The translations under genes were made by a program, and so were the position numbers. Shown piece by piece: positions 17,130 to 27,408 of a DNA stretch of 64,000 bases; positions within the stretch are counted from its first letter, which is position 1; each line of letters opens with the position of its first letter. The notes beneath the pieces were generated by a model. It did no database searches, was not told where the DNA came from, and worked only from the letters and a program-made list of their open reading frames with translations. The stretch covers positions 41,319-105,318 of the forward strand of contig NZ_JAERMU010000017.1 in the NCBI RefSeq assembly GCF_016756775.1. Direction: 5' to 3'. This DNA is from Dryocola clanedunensis subsp. sulfonylureivorans (GTDB lineage: Bacteria > Pseudomonadota > Gammaproteobacteria > Enterobacterales > Enterobacteriaceae).

Positions 17130-17592
17130 ACGCTGGATAACCGCGCCTGGTTGGGTAAAGGCCCTGAGCCTGCTGGGTGCCAGTGCTCTGCTCTTTGCGG
17201 CGATGGAATATGTTGTCATCCAGCCGCGGCAGGCACGCCTGCCTGCAACAGTGCAGGCGCATCATCAGGCCCGCGGCAAAGTGACACAGCTACGTCAAAA
17301 GATCATGACGCTAACGCTGTCGACGAACCGCATAAGGCAGGCCGGCAACAGTACTGTTGTTCGCCCTTTTTCACTAACGGACCTGCTTTCCAGAAGCGGT
17401 GCGGACTTGCAGAGGTGGTCGCCGGAAAACCAGCCCGCAACGCTGGAAGTGCGGATTGCCTGGGAAAAGCTGCCGGCGATATTTGTGATTCTGTCCGGCT
17501 ATGTTGGTGTCACGCTGCGAGCATTTTCCATCGAGCCGGAAGGCGACCGGTTAAACCTGACATTGAATCTGGACGTTAACCATGGCTCATAA
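17119..17592 (+). CDS. hofO: HofO (PilO-like protein)
   Basis: A PilO-type partner of HofN in 157 residues: a cytoplasmic stub, one membrane helix at about 12-32 (VKALSLLGASALLFAAMEYV), a periplasmic coiled segment, and a C-terminal ferredoxin-like domain. It overlaps hofN at its start and hofP at its end (17582-17592). Little sequence is strictly conserved in this family, so the assignment leans on topology and operon order. Confidence 0.86.
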   Translation: MIAERWITAPGWVKALSLLGASALLFAAMEYVVIQPRQARLPATVQAHHQARGKVTQLRQKIMTLTLSTNRIRQAGNSTVVRPFSLTDLLSRSGADLQRWSPENQPATLEVRIAWEKLPAIFVILSGYVGVTLRAFSIEPEGDRLNLTLNLDVNHGS

Positions 17593-17956
17593 TCTCTTTT
17601 TTATTTTGCTCATGGGGATCCCGGCGGCCGTTGCCTTACCGCGAAATCCTTTTCAACCGCTGGTTACGCCGTGCGAGGCGTTAACGGCCAGACTTGAACA
17701 GTGGGGGCTTCGGGGCGTGGTTAGCGCCAGCACCGGAGCTATTGCCATCATGCAGGACCCTCAAAAGCGCTGGCGACGCGTCACTACCCACATGAATATC
17801 GAAGCAGACGTACCGGTCAACGGCATCACTGCGCAGCAATTATCGGTCACTCTGCCCGCAGAGTGTGCATCGCCAGTTTATAAATGGAATATCAAAGGAG
17901 CAAATGATGGCATGGATGCGAATGTTCATTCTGTTGGCGGCGTGGCCGCTGAGTAG
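17582..17956 (+). CDS. hofP: HofP (PilP-like periplasmic protein)
   Basis: A 124-residue protein with an N-terminal hydrophobic signal (about residues 4-20), the RNPFQPL motif typical of PilP-like proteins just after it, and a small beta domain containing GLRGVVSA. PilP links the inner-membrane PilN/PilO complex to the secretin. The last 50 bases overlap the start of hofQ in another frame, which is common in this operon. Confidence 0.86.
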   Translation: MAHNLFFILLMGIPAAVALPRNPFQPLVTPCEALTARLEQWGLRGVVSASTGAIAIMQDPQKRWRRVTTHMNIEADVPVNGITAQQLSVTLPAECASPVYKWNIKGANDGMDANVHSVGGVAAE

Positions 17957-19154
17957 CCTTGCGGATAAAGGCGTTTCGCTGGTGCTGGATAAGGCCCCCG
18001 TCGCACAGGTTCTACAGGCACTGGCCGAGAATCAAAACATTAATCTGCTGATTGCGCCGGGCGTGGAAGGCGTCGTTTCTTTGCATCTGATGAATGTTCC
18101 TGTTCAGCAGGCGTTTGCGCTGGTGCTGAAATCCGCAGGGCTGAGCCAGCAGCGAGAAGGCAACGTTGTGCAAATTTGGTCAAGGGAGCGCCAGCAGCAG
18201 ATGCGGTCGTTACAGGAGGAGCAGCACAAACAGCGTTTGCTTAAACAACCCCTTGCTCATCAAGTCTTTTCGCCAGTGTATGCAGATGCTGCTGAACTGG
18301 CAGCCTCGCTCAAAGGAATGGGAGATAAACTTCTTAGCCCTCGCGGTAGCGTATCTGTCGATACCCGAACGAATCGCCTGATCGTCCATGACAGCAAAGC
18401 CGTACTGAAAGAGATTTCAGGATGGGTAAAAGAGATGGATTTGCCGATGGGGCAGGTAGAGATAGCCGCGCATATCGTGACGATTAATCAGAACAAACTC
18501 CATGAACTGGGTGTTAAATGGAGCCTGGCGGAGGCTAAAAAGGAGCCGGGCTTATACAAGCCAACAACCCTGGGGGCTGATGTCTCTGTGGGCGCCGCAA
18601 CGGCAAGAGCCGGTTTTAATATTGCGCGTATCGACGGTCGGTTGCTGGAAATGGAACTTTCCGCGCTGGAGCAACAGCAGCAGCTGGAGATTATCGCCAG
18701 CCCCAGGCTAATGGCGGCGCATCAACAGCCAGCCAGCATCAAGCAGGGCACGGAAATTCCCTACCAGGTTTCCAGCGGTGAAAGTGGGGCGACGGCGATT
18801 GAATTCAAAGAAGCTGTGCTAGGAATGGAAGTTACGCCTACTATTCAACCGCAGGGCAATATTCGTCTGAAGCTACGTATCAGTCAAAACATGCCCGGCA
18901 GAAGCATTCAGCAAGCAGATGGCGAAGCGTTGGCAATCGATAAACAGGAAATCGAAACGGTGGTGTCAGTCAAAGAGGGCGAAACGCTGGCCCTGGGCGG
19001 CATTTTCCAGCAGCACAATAAAGACAGCCAGGATCGGATCCCCGTGCTGGGCAGCATACCCCTTATCGGTGGGTTGTTTCGGCATGATGCGAAAGATCAT
19101 CAACGCCGTGAGCTGGTGGTTTTTATTACACCGAGGCTAATCTCCGTTCCGTAG
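17907..19154 (+). CDS. hofQ: HofQ, outer-membrane secretin for DNA uptake
   Basis: A secretin-family protein (415 residues) forming the outer-membrane pore of the cluster; the E. coli homologue is needed for growth on DNA. It has a cleavable signal peptide, an N0/STN-type domain (LDKAPVAQVLQALAENQNINLL), an N1/KH-like domain, and the C-terminal secretin barrel (about 230-415) including VEIAAHIV, IASPRLMA and GSIPLIGGLF. The ATG at 17907 was chosen because AAAGGAG ends 6 bases upstream; the adjacent ATG at 17904 is equally in frame. No pilin or assembly ATPase lies nearby. Confidence 0.93.
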   Translation: MAWMRMFILLAAWPLSSLADKGVSLVLDKAPVAQVLQALAENQNINLLIAPGVEGVVSLHLMNVPVQQAFALVLKSAGLSQQREGNVVQIWSRERQQQMRSLQEEQHKQRLLKQPLAHQVFSPVYADAAELAASLKGMGDKLLSPRGSVSVDTRTNRLIVHDSKAVLKEISGWVKEMDLPMGQVEIAAHIVTINQNKLHELGVKWSLAEAKKEPGLYKPTTLGADVSVGAATARAGFNIARIDGRLLEMELSALEQQQQLEIIASPRLMAAHQQPASIKQGTEIPYQVSSGESGATAIEFKEAVLGMEVTPTIQPQGNIRLKLRISQNMPGRSIQQADGEALAIDKQEIETVVSVKEGETLALGGIFQQHNKDSQDRIPVLGSIPLIGGLFRHDAKDHQRRELVVFITPRLISVP

Positions 19155-19473
19155 CCATTTTCTGTGCAATAGAAGGGTTTTTCTCCCAATCCCTGCTCAG
19201 GTGTTTGACGCCAGAGAGGAATTAGCTTACAAGGTGTACCGTTTCGAGAGGCAGGGTAATGAAATCCTGTAACCGATAAACCTGATTTATGCTTTTATCG
19301 CTCCCTTAAGACGTTGAGTGATTTAATCGGTTGCCAAACTACCTTGAGTGTTGAGATAATTTTTAGTCTGACTCTCGCACTATCGCTTATGAGGTTTCAG
19401 TTCATGTCCCGCCGCAGCAGTATGTTACCGGGTGGGTTTATCATCAACGAATTGTCTTAGTAGTACCGAAAAA
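19155..19473 (+). other. hofQ-aroK intergenic region (319 bp)
   Basis: This gap precedes aroK and should hold its promoters. No hexamer pair convinced me; TTGAGA at 19351-19356 is a possible -35 without a clear -10. No small gene, strong hairpin or repeat is apparent. Confidence 0.5.
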
Positions 19474-19995
19474 ATGGCAGAGAAACGCAATATCTTTCTG
19501 GTTGGGCCTATGGGTGCCGGCAAAAGCACTATTGGGCGTCAGTTAGCTCAGCAACTCAATATGGAATTTTTCGATTCTGATCAAGAGATTGAGAAACGTA
19601 CCGGAGCTGATGTGGGCTGGGTATTCGACGTTGAAGGCGAAGATGGCTTCCGCGATCGCGAAGAGAAAATCATTAACGAACTCACTGAAAAACAGGGCAT
19701 TGTGCTGGCGACTGGTGGCGGCTCTGTGAAGTCTCGTGAAACCCGTAACCGTCTCTCCGCCCGTGGCGTTGTGGTCTATCTTGAAACCACAATCGAGAAG
19801 CAGCTTGCTCGCACACAGCGCGATAAAAAGCGTCCGTTGCTGCAGGTTGAGACGCCACCGCGTGAGGTTCTTGAAGCTCTGGCGCAGGAACGCAATCCTC
19901 TCTATGAAGAGATTGCTGATGTGACGATTCGCACTGACGACCAAAGTGCCAAAGTGGTTGCTAACCAGATTATTCATATGTTGGAAAGCAATTGA
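19474..19995 (+). CDS. aroK: Shikimate kinase I
   Basis: Phosphorylates shikimate to shikimate 3-phosphate in the aromatic amino-acid pathway. The protein is 173 residues with the Walker A motif GPMGAGKST at 11-19, substrate-binding DSD near 34-36, [11 protein letters not shown] as the shikimate/Walker B region, and the RPLL lid segment. The ATG at 19474 gives the conserved [11 protein letters not shown] start; an in-frame ATG 14 codons upstream is not supported. It is followed 58 bp later by aroB. Confidence 0.97.
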   Translation: MAEKRNIFLVGPMGAGKSTIGRQLAQQLNMEFFDSDQEIEKRTGADVGWVFDVEGEDGFRDREEKIINELTEKQGIVLATGGGSVKSRETRNRLSARGVVVYLETTIEKQLARTQRDKKRPLLQVETPPREVLEALAQERNPLYEEIADVTIRTDDQSAKVVANQIIHMLESN

Positions 19996-20053
19996 TTCTG
20001 GCTTAATCGAAAAAACGCCTGCGGGCAAAGCTTCTAAAGGTGGACTTCGCGTT

Positions 20054-21142
20054 ATGGAGAGGTTAGCAGTTACTCTCGGGGAACGTAGTTACCCTATTAC
20101 CATCGCGGCCGGGTTATTTAATAACTCGGCGTCTTTTGGTCCGCTACAAGCGGGCGATCAGACGATGTTGGTAACCAATGAAACCCTTGCACCACTCTAT
20201 CTGGATAAGGTGCGGGGCGTGCTTGAGCAAGCGGGCGTTAAAGTCGATTCCGTCATCCTTCCGGATGGCGAACAATTCAAAAGTCTGGCTGTACTCGATA
20301 CCGTCTTTACGGCACTGCTGGAAAAACCACACGGTCGCGACACAACGCTTATTGCCCTCGGTGGCGGCGTCGTTGGTGATCTGACCGGTTTTGCCGCAGC
20401 GAGCTATCAGCGGGGCGTCCGTTTTATCCAGGTTCCGACCACGCTGCTTTCGCAGGTGGATTCCTCTGTTGGCGGCAAAACGGCCGTTAACCATCCCCTT
20501 GGTAAAAATATGATTGGCGCGTTCTATCAGCCGGCTTCGGTGGTGATAGATCTCGACTGTCTGAGCACGTTACCGAAGCGGGAACTGGCGTCGGGCCTGG
20601 CTGAAGTGATCAAATACGGCATTATCCTCGATGCGGCCTTCTTTAACTGGCTGGAAGATAATCTTGATGCGCTGTTAGCCCTTGATGGTAAAGCAATGGC
20701 TTACTGCATTCGTCGTTGTTGTGAGCTGAAAGCCGAAGTTGTCGCAGCAGACGAGCGCGAAAGCGGCTTACGTGCTTTACTGAATCTGGGCCATACCTTT
20801 GGTCACGCCATTGAAGCCGAAATGGGTTACGGCAACTGGTTACACGGTGAAGCGGTTGCTGCCGGTATGGTTATGGCTGCTCGCACAGCGCTTCGTCTGG
20901 GGCAATTGAGCGAAGCCGATGTGCAACGGATAATTGCGTTGTTACAACGTGCAGGGCTGCCTGTTACCGGGCCGCAAGAAATGCCAGCAGACGCATACAT
21001 GCCCCACATGATGCGCGATAAAAAAGTACTGGCAGGTGAGCTGCGCCTTGTGCTGCCGCTTGCTATTGGAAAGAGTGAAGTTCGTGGCGGAGTGCCACAC
21101 CATGTCGTTTTGTCCGCCATTGCTGATTGTCAGCAGGCGTAA
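20054..21142 (+). CDS. aroB: 3-Dehydroquinate synthase
   Basis: Converts DAHP to 3-dehydroquinate using NAD and a divalent metal, the second step of the shikimate pathway. At 362 residues it equals the E. coli enzyme. The NAD-binding [11 protein letters not shown] segment, the [12 protein letters not shown] motif and the metal-binding region with [12 protein letters not shown] are intact. The ATG at 20054 ([15 protein letters not shown]) is the family start. It is part of the aroK-aroB-damX-dam-rpe-gph-trpS superoperon known from E. coli. Confidence 0.97.
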   Translation: MERLAVTLGERSYPITIAAGLFNNSASFGPLQAGDQTMLVTNETLAPLYLDKVRGVLEQAGVKVDSVILPDGEQFKSLAVLDTVFTALLEKPHGRDTTLIALGGGVVGDLTGFAAASYQRGVRFIQVPTTLLSQVDSSVGGKTAVNHPLGKNMIGAFYQPASVVIDLDCLSTLPKRELASGLAEVIKYGIILDAAFFNWLEDNLDALLALDGKAMAYCIRRCCELKAEVVAADERESGLRALLNLGHTFGHAIEAEMGYGNWLHGEAVAAGMVMAARTALRLGQLSEADVQRIIALLQRAGLPVTGPQEMPADAYMPHMMRDKKVLAGELRLVLPLAIGKSEVRGGVPHHVVLSAIADCQQA

Positions 21143-21238
21143 CTATTAGAAATAATTGGTCGCTGCAACCCGGCGACTTTTAACTTCAGGTGAAATGGAT
21201 CAGCTAATGCTGCCATCAGCCTTTGAGTGGGGTGTTAA

Positions 21239-22546
21239 ATGGATGAATTCAAACCGGAAGACGAGCTGAAACCCGATCCCAGCGATCGACGTCGCGACCG
21301 TTCGCGCAAATCTGAAGAGTTCGATAACGAACCTCAGCTCAATGTCGATGATGTCGACCTTGATACCGATGAACCGCGCCCGTCGCGTTCACGCCGTCCT
21401 CGTGACGAAGAAGAGTACGAAGCCGAAGATGAGCTGAAAGTAGAAGCTGCAGAACGCCGTCCGGCACGTGGTCGTAAAAAAGCCCCTAAACAGAAAGTTC
21501 CCGTGTCTCGTCAGCACCTGATGATGGGGATTGGTATTCTGGTTCTGCTGCTGCTGATTATCGGTATTGGTTCAGCGCTTAAATCGCCTTCTTCTGAACC
21601 AGATACTGCGAATAAAAATCCAAACGCTGAGCGAAATATCGATCTTTCCAGCGCGACGGGAAATGCCGGCAACCAGGCTAACGGCGCCGCTCAGGCGAAC
21701 AACGGTCAGCCTCTGCAGGGCAACGCGGGTAATCCACAGGATGTCAGCCTGCCGCCTATCTCTTCAACCCCAACTGAAGCGCAAACTCAGCCAACGCCAG
21801 CAGGCCAGCAGCGTGTGGAGGTTCAGGGCGATCTGAACAACGCGTTGACTCAACAACAGGGTCAGATTGATAACGCCGCCAGCGGCTCTACGTTGCCAAC
21901 CCAGCCTGCAACCGTTGCGCGCATGGCAGGGAATAACACTTCGAAAGAGCCAACCCAGGCGACGTCGAATAACCAGCCAGCGCACCATACCGCTCCGCGT
22001 CCTGAGCGCAAGAAAACGGTGATTGAGCCACATAAAACTCAGCCTGCGGCAAGCAAGCCACAGGCGACGGTGAAAGCTCAGCCTAAGCCGGTGGCAACGG
22101 CTAAAACTAGCGAGCCAGCGCCTGCTAAGCAGGAGCCGGTGAAAGCGCCTGCAGCGAAAGCACCTGCTACCACATCAACGTCTACGGCGAAAGTTGTCGC
22201 GCCAACGACGACGGCCGCAGCCAGCGCCGCCGCACCAGTTGCTGGCGGGACTGCTGTCACTGGTGATGCCACTGCGATTAAAGGCGCTCCGGGCAGCCAC
22301 TACACGTTACAGCTCAGCTCTTCTTCTAACTCGAATAACCTGAATGCGTGGGCGAAGAAAGAGAATCTGCAGCACTACATGGTTTACCAGACCGTGCGTA
22401 ACGGGCAGCCGTGGTATGTACTGGTCAGCGGGATTTATGCCAACAAAGAAGAAGCGAAACGTGCAGTTTCAACGCTGCCTGCTGACGTGCAGGCGAAAAA
22501 CCCGTGGGCAAAACCAATACATCAGGTGCAGTCAGATCTGAAGTAA
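21239..22546 (+). CDS. damX: Cell division protein DamX (SPOR domain)
   Basis: A septal-ring protein that binds denuded peptidoglycan at the division site. In 435 residues it has a charged cytoplasmic N-terminus rich in Asp, Glu and Arg (1-90), one membrane helix at about 94-116 ([15 protein letters not shown]), a long low-complexity periplasmic linker rich in Ala, Pro, Gln and Lys (about 120-350), and a C-terminal SPOR domain from about 355 ([12 protein letters not shown] onward). It lies between aroB and dam as in E. coli. Confidence 0.96.
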   Translation: MDEFKPEDELKPDPSDRRRDRSRKSEEFDNEPQLNVDDVDLDTDEPRPSRSRRPRDEEEYEAEDELKVEAAERRPARGRKKAPKQKVPVSRQHLMMGIGILVLLLLIIGIGSALKSPSSEPDTANKNPNAERNIDLSSATGNAGNQANGAAQANNGQPLQGNAGNPQDVSLPPISSTPTEAQTQPTPAGQQRVEVQGDLNNALTQQQGQIDNAASGSTLPTQPATVARMAGNNTSKEPTQATSNNQPAHHTAPRPERKKTVIEPHKTQPAASKPQATVKAQPKPVATAKTSEPAPAKQEPVKAPAAKAPATTSTSTAKVVAPTTTAAASAAAPVAGGTAVTGDATAIKGAPGSHYTLQLSSSSNSNNLNAWAKKENLQHYMVYQTVRNGQPWYVLVSGIYANKEEAKRAVSTLPADVQAKNPWAKPIHQVQSDLK

Positions 22547-22612
22547 TGAAGAAGAAGCGCATCGCTGTCGGAACTTTTCCACAGCTGGAGAAGGTGTAAA
22601 TAGTTAGGCAGC

Positions 22613-23431
22613 ATGAAAAAAAATCGCGCTTTTCTGAAATGGGCGGGGGGTAAATACCCCCTGCTTGACGACATAAAGAAGTATCTGCCAGAAGGTGATT
22701 GTCTGATTGAGCCGTTCGTAGGAGCAGGCTCGGTCTTTCTGAACACTGACTATTCCCGCTATATCCTTGCGGATATCAACAGCGATCTGATTAACCTCTA
22801 CAACATTGTCAAAGTGCGAACGGACGAGTATGTTCGGGAAGCCCGCAGCCTGTTCACGCCTGAGTGTAACGACAGCGAAGTATTCTATCGCTTTCGCCTG
22901 GAGTTTAATCAGTGTCAAGATCCGTTTCGTCGGGCGGTGCTGTTTTTATACCTGAACCGTCACTGTTACAACGGACTGTGCCGTTATAACCTGCGTGGTG
23001 AATTCAACGTGCCGTTTGGTCGTTATCGCAAGCCCTACTTCCCGGAAGAGGAGCTGTATAACTTTGCCGAGCGGGCGCAGCGTGCCATCTTTGTCTGCCA
23101 GTCGTACGACGTGAGCATGACGGATGTTGCGCAGGGATCCGTGGTGTATTGCGATCCACCGTATGCGCCGTTATCGGCTACGGCAAACTTTACGGCCTAC
23201 CATACGGACAGTTTTAACATGGCGCAGCAGGTGCATCTGGCCGAGCTGGCTGTGCGCCTGCAACAAAGCAATATACCGGTGCTGATATCGAACCATGCGA
23301 CGGAACTGACTCGCGTCTGGTATCAAGAGGCGACGCAGCTGCTGACGCTACAGGTCAGACGCAGCATCAGCAGCAATGGTGGAACGCGTAACAAGGTGAA
23401 CGAACTGCTGGCGCTCTATGGGGTAGTCTGA
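22613..23431 (+). CDS. dam: DNA adenine methylase (GATC)
   Basis: Methylates adenine in GATC, guiding mismatch repair, replication timing and gene regulation. The 272-residue protein has the N-terminal LKWAGGK segment, the SAM-binding FVGAGS motif (35-40) and the catalytic DPPY at 181-184. E. coli Dam is 278 residues, so length is normal. The start ATG follows a short gap after damX. Confidence 0.97.
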   Translation: MKKNRAFLKWAGGKYPLLDDIKKYLPEGDCLIEPFVGAGSVFLNTDYSRYILADINSDLINLYNIVKVRTDEYVREARSLFTPECNDSEVFYRFRLEFNQCQDPFRRAVLFLYLNRHCYNGLCRYNLRGEFNVPFGRYRKPYFPEEELYNFAERAQRAIFVCQSYDVSMTDVAQGSVVYCDPPYAPLSATANFTAYHTDSFNMAQQVHLAELAVRLQQSNIPVLISNHATELTRVWYQEATQLLTLQVRRSISSNGGTRNKVNELLALYGVV

Positions 23432-23475
23432 GCCGTTTCGTTCGCCTCAAAAATGAAATACTACTGGAGAAGCGG

Positions 23476-24153
23476 ATGAAACAGTATTTGATTGCCCCCT
23501 CAATCCTCTCTGCCGACTTTGCCCGTCTGGGCGAAGACACGGCCAACGTGCTGGCTGCAGGTAGTGATGTCGTCCATTTCGATGTTATGGATAACCATTA
23601 CGTCCCTAATCTGACCATCGGGCCGATGGTGCTCAAATCCCTGCGTGATTACGGTATTACCGCACCCATTGACGTTCATCTGATGGTCAAGCCCGTCGAC
23701 CGCATCATTCCCGATTTTGCCAGTGCGGGCGCGAGTATTATTACCTTCCACCCGGAAGCCTCCGAGCACGTTGACCGTTCGCTTCAGCTGATTAAAGAGC
23801 ACGGCTGTAAGGCCGGCCTGGTGTTTAACCCGGCAACCTCCCTGAGCTGGCTGGATCACGTGATGGATAAGCTGGACGTCATCCTGCTGATGTCGGTCAA
23901 CCCGGGCTTCGGCGGGCAATCTTTTATTCCTCATACGCTGGAAAAATTGCGCCAGGTCCGTGAACGTATCGACGCCTCCGGCTACGATATTCGCCTGGAA
24001 GTCGACGGTGGCGTAAAAGTCGACAATATTGCCGAGATTGCCGCAGCCGGTGCAGACATGTTTGTCGCGGGTTCGGCGATTTTCAGCCAACCGAATTATA
24101 AAGAAGTCATCGATCGCATGCGCGACGAGCTGGCAAAGGTAAGTCATGGATAA
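23476..24153 (+). CDS. rpe: Ribulose-phosphate 3-epimerase
   Basis: Interconverts ribulose 5-phosphate and xylulose 5-phosphate in the pentose phosphate pathway. It is a TIM-barrel enzyme of 225 residues with conserved metal ligands in [12 protein letters not shown] and DVHLMV, the SVNPGFGGQ loop and EVDGGVK. A GGAGAAG ribosome site precedes the ATG. It overlaps gph by 8 bases. Confidence 0.97.
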   Translation: MKQYLIAPSILSADFARLGEDTANVLAAGSDVVHFDVMDNHYVPNLTIGPMVLKSLRDYGITAPIDVHLMVKPVDRIIPDFASAGASIITFHPEASEHVDRSLQLIKEHGCKAGLVFNPATSLSWLDHVMDKLDVILLMSVNPGFGGQSFIPHTLEKLRQVRERIDASGYDIRLEVDGGVKVDNIAEIAAAGADMFVAGSAIFSQPNYKEVIDRMRDELAKVSHG

Positions 24154-24859
24154 GTTAGAAACAATTCGCGGTGTCGCCTTTGATTTAGACGGCACCCTTG
24201 TGGATACCGCGCTGGGCCTGACCCAGGCGATGGACCAGGCGCTCTATGCTCTCGAACTGCCAACGGCAGGGGAAGAGAACGTCGAGAAGTGGATTGGTAA
24301 CGGCGCGGACGTGCTGGTGCAGCGCGCGCTGACCTGGGCGCTGAAAGGCCAGGAACCGTCGTTCGACCAGTGCCTGATGGCCCGTAAGCTTTTCGACAGC
24401 TACTATGCGCAAACCGTCGACGAAGGCAGTTTCCTGTTCCCGGGCGTTGCCGATACGCTGGCAGCACTTGCCGCAAAAGGCGTGCCGATGGGGCTGGTGA
24501 CCAACAAGCCTACGCCGTTCGTGCTGCCGCTGCTTGAAAGCCTCGGCATCGCGAAACACTTCACCGTCATCATCGGCGGCGACGACGTGCAGAACAAAAA
24601 GCCGCACCCGGAACCGCTGTTGAAGGTAATGGAAACGCTGAATATCAGCGCGGCTGAAATGCTGTTTGTCGGGGATTCCCGCAATGATATCCTCGCCGCT
24701 CAGGCCGCAGGCTGCCCGAGCGTGGGGATGACCTACGGCTACAACTATGGCGAGTCCATAGAGCTGAGCAAACCAGATTACGTACTGGATAAGTTCAGTG
24801 ACCTATTGCCCGCGTTCGGGCTCTCTTGCAAAGATAATCAGGAAGCAGATCATGAGTAA
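24146..24859 (+). CDS. gph: Phosphoglycolate phosphatase
   Basis: Removes phosphate from 2-phosphoglycolate, produced mainly during DNA repair of 3'-phosphoglycolate ends. It is a HAD enzyme of 237 residues with DLDGTLVD (Asp13/Asp15), VTNKP (motif II), the motif III lysine in NKKPHPEP, and VGDSRNDI (motif IV). It is about 15 residues shorter than E. coli Gph (252 by memory); the missing part falls in the cap domain around residues 70-80, leaving all catalytic motifs intact. It overlaps rpe by 8 bases and trpS by 8 bases. Confidence 0.96.
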   Translation: MDKLETIRGVAFDLDGTLVDTALGLTQAMDQALYALELPTAGEENVEKWIGNGADVLVQRALTWALKGQEPSFDQCLMARKLFDSYYAQTVDEGSFLFPGVADTLAALAAKGVPMGLVTNKPTPFVLPLLESLGIAKHFTVIIGGDDVQNKKPHPEPLLKVMETLNISAAEMLFVGDSRNDILAAQAAGCPSVGMTYGYNYGESIELSKPDYVLDKFSDLLPAFGLSCKDNQEADHE

Positions 24860-25856
24860 ACCCATCGTATTTAGCGGCGCGCAGCCCTCAGGCGAATTAA
24901 CCATCGGTAACTACATGGGTGCGCTGCGTCAGTGGGTTCAGATGCAGGACGATTACCACTGCGTTTACTGCATCGTTGACCAGCACGCGATTACCGTACG
25001 CCAGGATGCTACTAAGCTGCGTAAGGCGACGCTTGATACGCTGGCGCTGTATCTGGCCTGCGGCATCGACCCGGAAAAAAGCACCATCTTCGTGCAGTCC
25101 CACGTGCCGGAACACGCGCAGCTGAGCTGGGTGCTGAACTGCTATACCTACTTCGGCGAGCTGAGCCGCATGACCCAGTTTAAAGACAAGTCATCGCGCT
25201 ACGCTGAAAACATCAACGCCGGCCTGTTCGACTATCCGGTGCTGATGGCCGCCGATATCCTGCTTTACCAGACCAACCTGGTGCCGGTGGGCGAAGATCA
25301 GAAGCAGCACCTGGAGCTGAGCCGCGATATCGCCGCCCGCTTCAACGCCCTGTACGGCGAAGTGTTCAAAGTGCCGGAGCCGTTTATTCCTAAGTCCGGC
25401 GCGCGCGTCATGTCTCTGCTTGAGCCGACCCGTAAAATGTCCAAGTCAGACGAAAACCGTAACAACGTGATCGGCCTGCTGGAAGATCCGAAGTCCGTGG
25501 TTAAAAAGCTTAAGCGCGCGGTCACTGACTCCGAAGAGCCGCCGGTCGTACGTTATGACGTGGCGAACAAAGCCGGGGTGTCCAACCTGCTGGATATCAT
25601 GTCCGGCGTGACGGGCAAATCCATTCAGGAGCTGGAACAGCATTTTGAAGGCAAAATGTATGGCCACCTGAAGGGCGAAGTCGCAGAAGCCGTCTCCGGC
25701 ATGCTTATCGAACTGCAGGAGCGCTATAACCGCTTCCGCAACGACGAAGCGTTCCTGCAGCAGGTGATGAAAGACGGTGCTGCCAAAGCCCGCAGCCACG
25801 CCGGCGCGACGCTGAAAAAGGTCTACGAAGTTATCGGATTCGTGCCTCAGCCGTAA
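24852..25856 (+). CDS. trpS: Tryptophanyl-tRNA synthetase
   Basis: Charges tRNA-Trp. This class I synthetase has 334 residues, with the HIGH-like TIGN (17-20) after QPSGEL and the KMSKS loop at 195-199. The ATG at 24852 gives the conserved [14 protein letters not shown] start; the frame is open further upstream inside gph, but that extension is not family sequence. It is the last gene of the aro-dam superoperon and is followed by a REP-like element. Confidence 0.97.
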   Translation: MSKPIVFSGAQPSGELTIGNYMGALRQWVQMQDDYHCVYCIVDQHAITVRQDATKLRKATLDTLALYLACGIDPEKSTIFVQSHVPEHAQLSWVLNCYTYFGELSRMTQFKDKSSRYAENINAGLFDYPVLMAADILLYQTNLVPVGEDQKQHLELSRDIAARFNALYGEVFKVPEPFIPKSGARVMSLLEPTRKMSKSDENRNNVIGLLEDPKSVVKKLKRAVTDSEEPPVVRYDVANKAGVSNLLDIMSGVTGKSIQELEQHFEGKMYGHLKGEVAEAVSGMLIELQERYNRFRNDEAFLQQVMKDGAAKARSHAGATLKKVYEVIGFVPQP

Positions 25857-25862
25857 ATCTTT

Positions 25863-25956
25863 TCCCCTCACCCCAACCCTCTCTCCAAAGGGGCGAGGGG
25901 ACCAGACCGAGTTGGTATTCTCCCTCTCCCTTCCAGGGAGAGGGCCGGGGTGAGGG
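25863..25956. repeat. Paired REP-like palindromes, CCCTCACCCC family
   Basis: CCCTCACCCCAACCCTCTC at the left is repeated inverted at the right as GGGAGAGGGCCGGGGTGAGGG, with an inner CCTCTCCC/GGGAGAGG hairpin. The unit sits just after the trpS stop and is the clearest member of this family in the window. It probably protects or ends the upstream transcript. Confidence 0.75.
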
Positions 25957-26039
25957 TTATCTGAACCACAGATTTCCTCTAATCTCCCTTCTTTTGTGAC
26001 CCCATTCTCCTTTTGCATCTTTCCCGTTTGCCATTTATA

Positions 26040-26077
26040 TTCATTTTAATGAAGATATAACCATTCAATAAAATGAA
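26040..26077. promoter_or_regulatory. Two TTCA-N6-TGAA operator-like sites upstream of yhfZ
   Basis: TTCATTTTAATGAA (26040-26053) and TTCAATAAAATGAA (26064-26077) are two 14-bp palindrome-like sites of the same form, spaced 24 bp centre to centre, ending 8 bases before the yhfZ ATG. A third, imperfect copy is at 27409-27422. Because yhfZ encodes a DNA-binding protein, these are candidate YhfZ operators for autoregulation. Confidence 0.5.
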
Positions 26078-26085
26078 GATTAAAT

Positions 26086-26991
26086 ATGAGCCGTAGCTTT
26101 ATCAAGAAAGAGGGCGTCGCGCAGGCCAGCCTGGCGCGCTATCTGCTGGGCGAAAAGTCCGGTAATCGACTGAAAACCATTGATGAACTGGCGACGGAAT
26201 GCCGCTTTTCCGTGGGACTGATTCAGGCGGCATTAAAAACTCTTGAGAAAGCAGGTGCAGTATTGGTTGAGCGACGCGGGCGTAACGGCAGCTATCTGGT
26301 CAGCATGGATAACAAAGCCTTATTGGCCTTCGCCGATATTGGCAATGTTGTGTGTGCCATGCCGCTGCCCTATACGCGTTTATACGAAGGTTTAGCCAGC
26401 GGGCTGAAAGCGCAGTTTGACGGCATCCCGTTTTACTACGCCCACATGCGCGGGTCTGACGTGCGCGTCGAGTGCCTGATCAACGGCGTTTACGACCTGG
26501 CGGTGGTTTCCCGCCTTGCTGCGCAAAGCTACCTGGATAGCGGGGATTTGTGCATGGCGCTGGAGCTTGGTCCGCATACCTACGTTGGCGAGCACAAGCT
26601 GATTTGCCGGGCGGGCGAGGGGCAAAAGATTAGGCGGGTGGGCCAGGATCCGCGTTCCGCCGATCAGCGCATCATGACGGACATTCATTTTTCCGGCAAA
26701 ACGGTCGAAAGGCTTGATGTGCCTTACCACGAGTGTCTCCAGCGCATCGCAAAAGGTGAGATCGATGCGGTGATCTGGAACGTCACCAACGAGGCGGATC
26801 TTGAAAAATATGGTCTCGTGGCGGAACCGTTGTCCGGCGATCCGCGCTTTGTGCACGCGTCGGAAGCCGTAGTGCTGACGCGCGCGGACGATGTGCCGAT
26901 TCAGCAGCTGCTGCGCACGGTCGTGAATAAAAATGAGCTGCTGGCCCATCAACAGCGCGTGCTGTCCGGAAGCCAGGAGCCGAGTTACTGA
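26086..26991 (+). CDS. yhfZ: YhfZ, predicted HTH transcriptional regulator
   Basis: Probably controls the operon it heads. In 301 residues, the N-terminal part (about 1-75) looks like a GntR-type winged helix: TIDELATECRFSVGLIQAALKTLEKAGAVLVERRG resembles a recognition helix followed by a wing. The rest (about 90-300) resembles a periplasmic-binding-protein-like effector domain specific to the YhfZ family. The effector is unknown. It is followed 24 bp later by yhfY; operator-like palindromes precede it. Confidence 0.88.
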   Translation: MSRSFIKKEGVAQASLARYLLGEKSGNRLKTIDELATECRFSVGLIQAALKTLEKAGAVLVERRGRNGSYLVSMDNKALLAFADIGNVVCAMPLPYTRLYEGLASGLKAQFDGIPFYYAHMRGSDVRVECLINGVYDLAVVSRLAAQSYLDSGDLCMALELGPHTYVGEHKLICRAGEGQKIRRVGQDPRSADQRIMTDIHFSGKTVERLDVPYHECLQRIAKGEIDAVIWNVTNEADLEKYGLVAEPLSGDPRFVHASEAVVLTRADDVPIQQLLRTVVNKNELLAHQQRVLSGSQEPSY

Positions 26992-27015
26992 GCGTTTATC
27001 AAGAGGCAAAGCAGT

Positions 27016-27372
27016 ATGGAAAATCGTCTTAACCTGCTGTGTGACGCAGGGATTATTGATAAGGATATCTGTGAGGGCATGATGCAGGTGGTGACCCAGC
27101 TGGAGACCGTCTGGGGGATCCCGGTGCGCAATGAGCAGGGCGAAATGGCCCTGACCCATATGGCTAACGCCCTGATGCGCAGCCGCCGTGGGGAAGAGAT
27201 TGGCCCGCTGGACGACGAGCTGCTGAGTGAAATCGTTAATTCAGAGGAGTGGGTTCATCTGCTTACCGTGCATCAGTCAATGCTGGCGCCCTTTAATGTG
27301 ACGCTACACCCTAACGAAGAGGGCTATCTGATGGCAAACCTGTTCAGCCTGTGGATGGGCAGCAGAAGCTAA
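27016..27372 (+). CDS. yhfY: YhfY, PRD-domain protein
   Basis: A small (118-residue) protein of the PTS-regulation-domain type, all helical, with conserved histidines in LTHMANALMRS and LLTVHQSM that could accept phosphate. In other proteins PRDs are phosphorylated by PTS components and tune regulators; a stand-alone PRD next to yhfZ may modulate YhfZ. That partnership is inference. A 93 bp gap with an operator-like site separates it from yhfX. Confidence 0.85.
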   Translation: MENRLNLLCDAGIIDKDICEGMMQVVTQLETVWGIPVRNEQGEMALTHMANALMRSRRGEEIGPLDDELLSEIVNSEEWVHLLTVHQSMLAPFNVTLHPNEEGYLMANLFSLWMGSRS

Positions 27373-27408
27373 AGCGTTATCGACGAGCAGCTACCTTCAC
27401 ATTAAATA

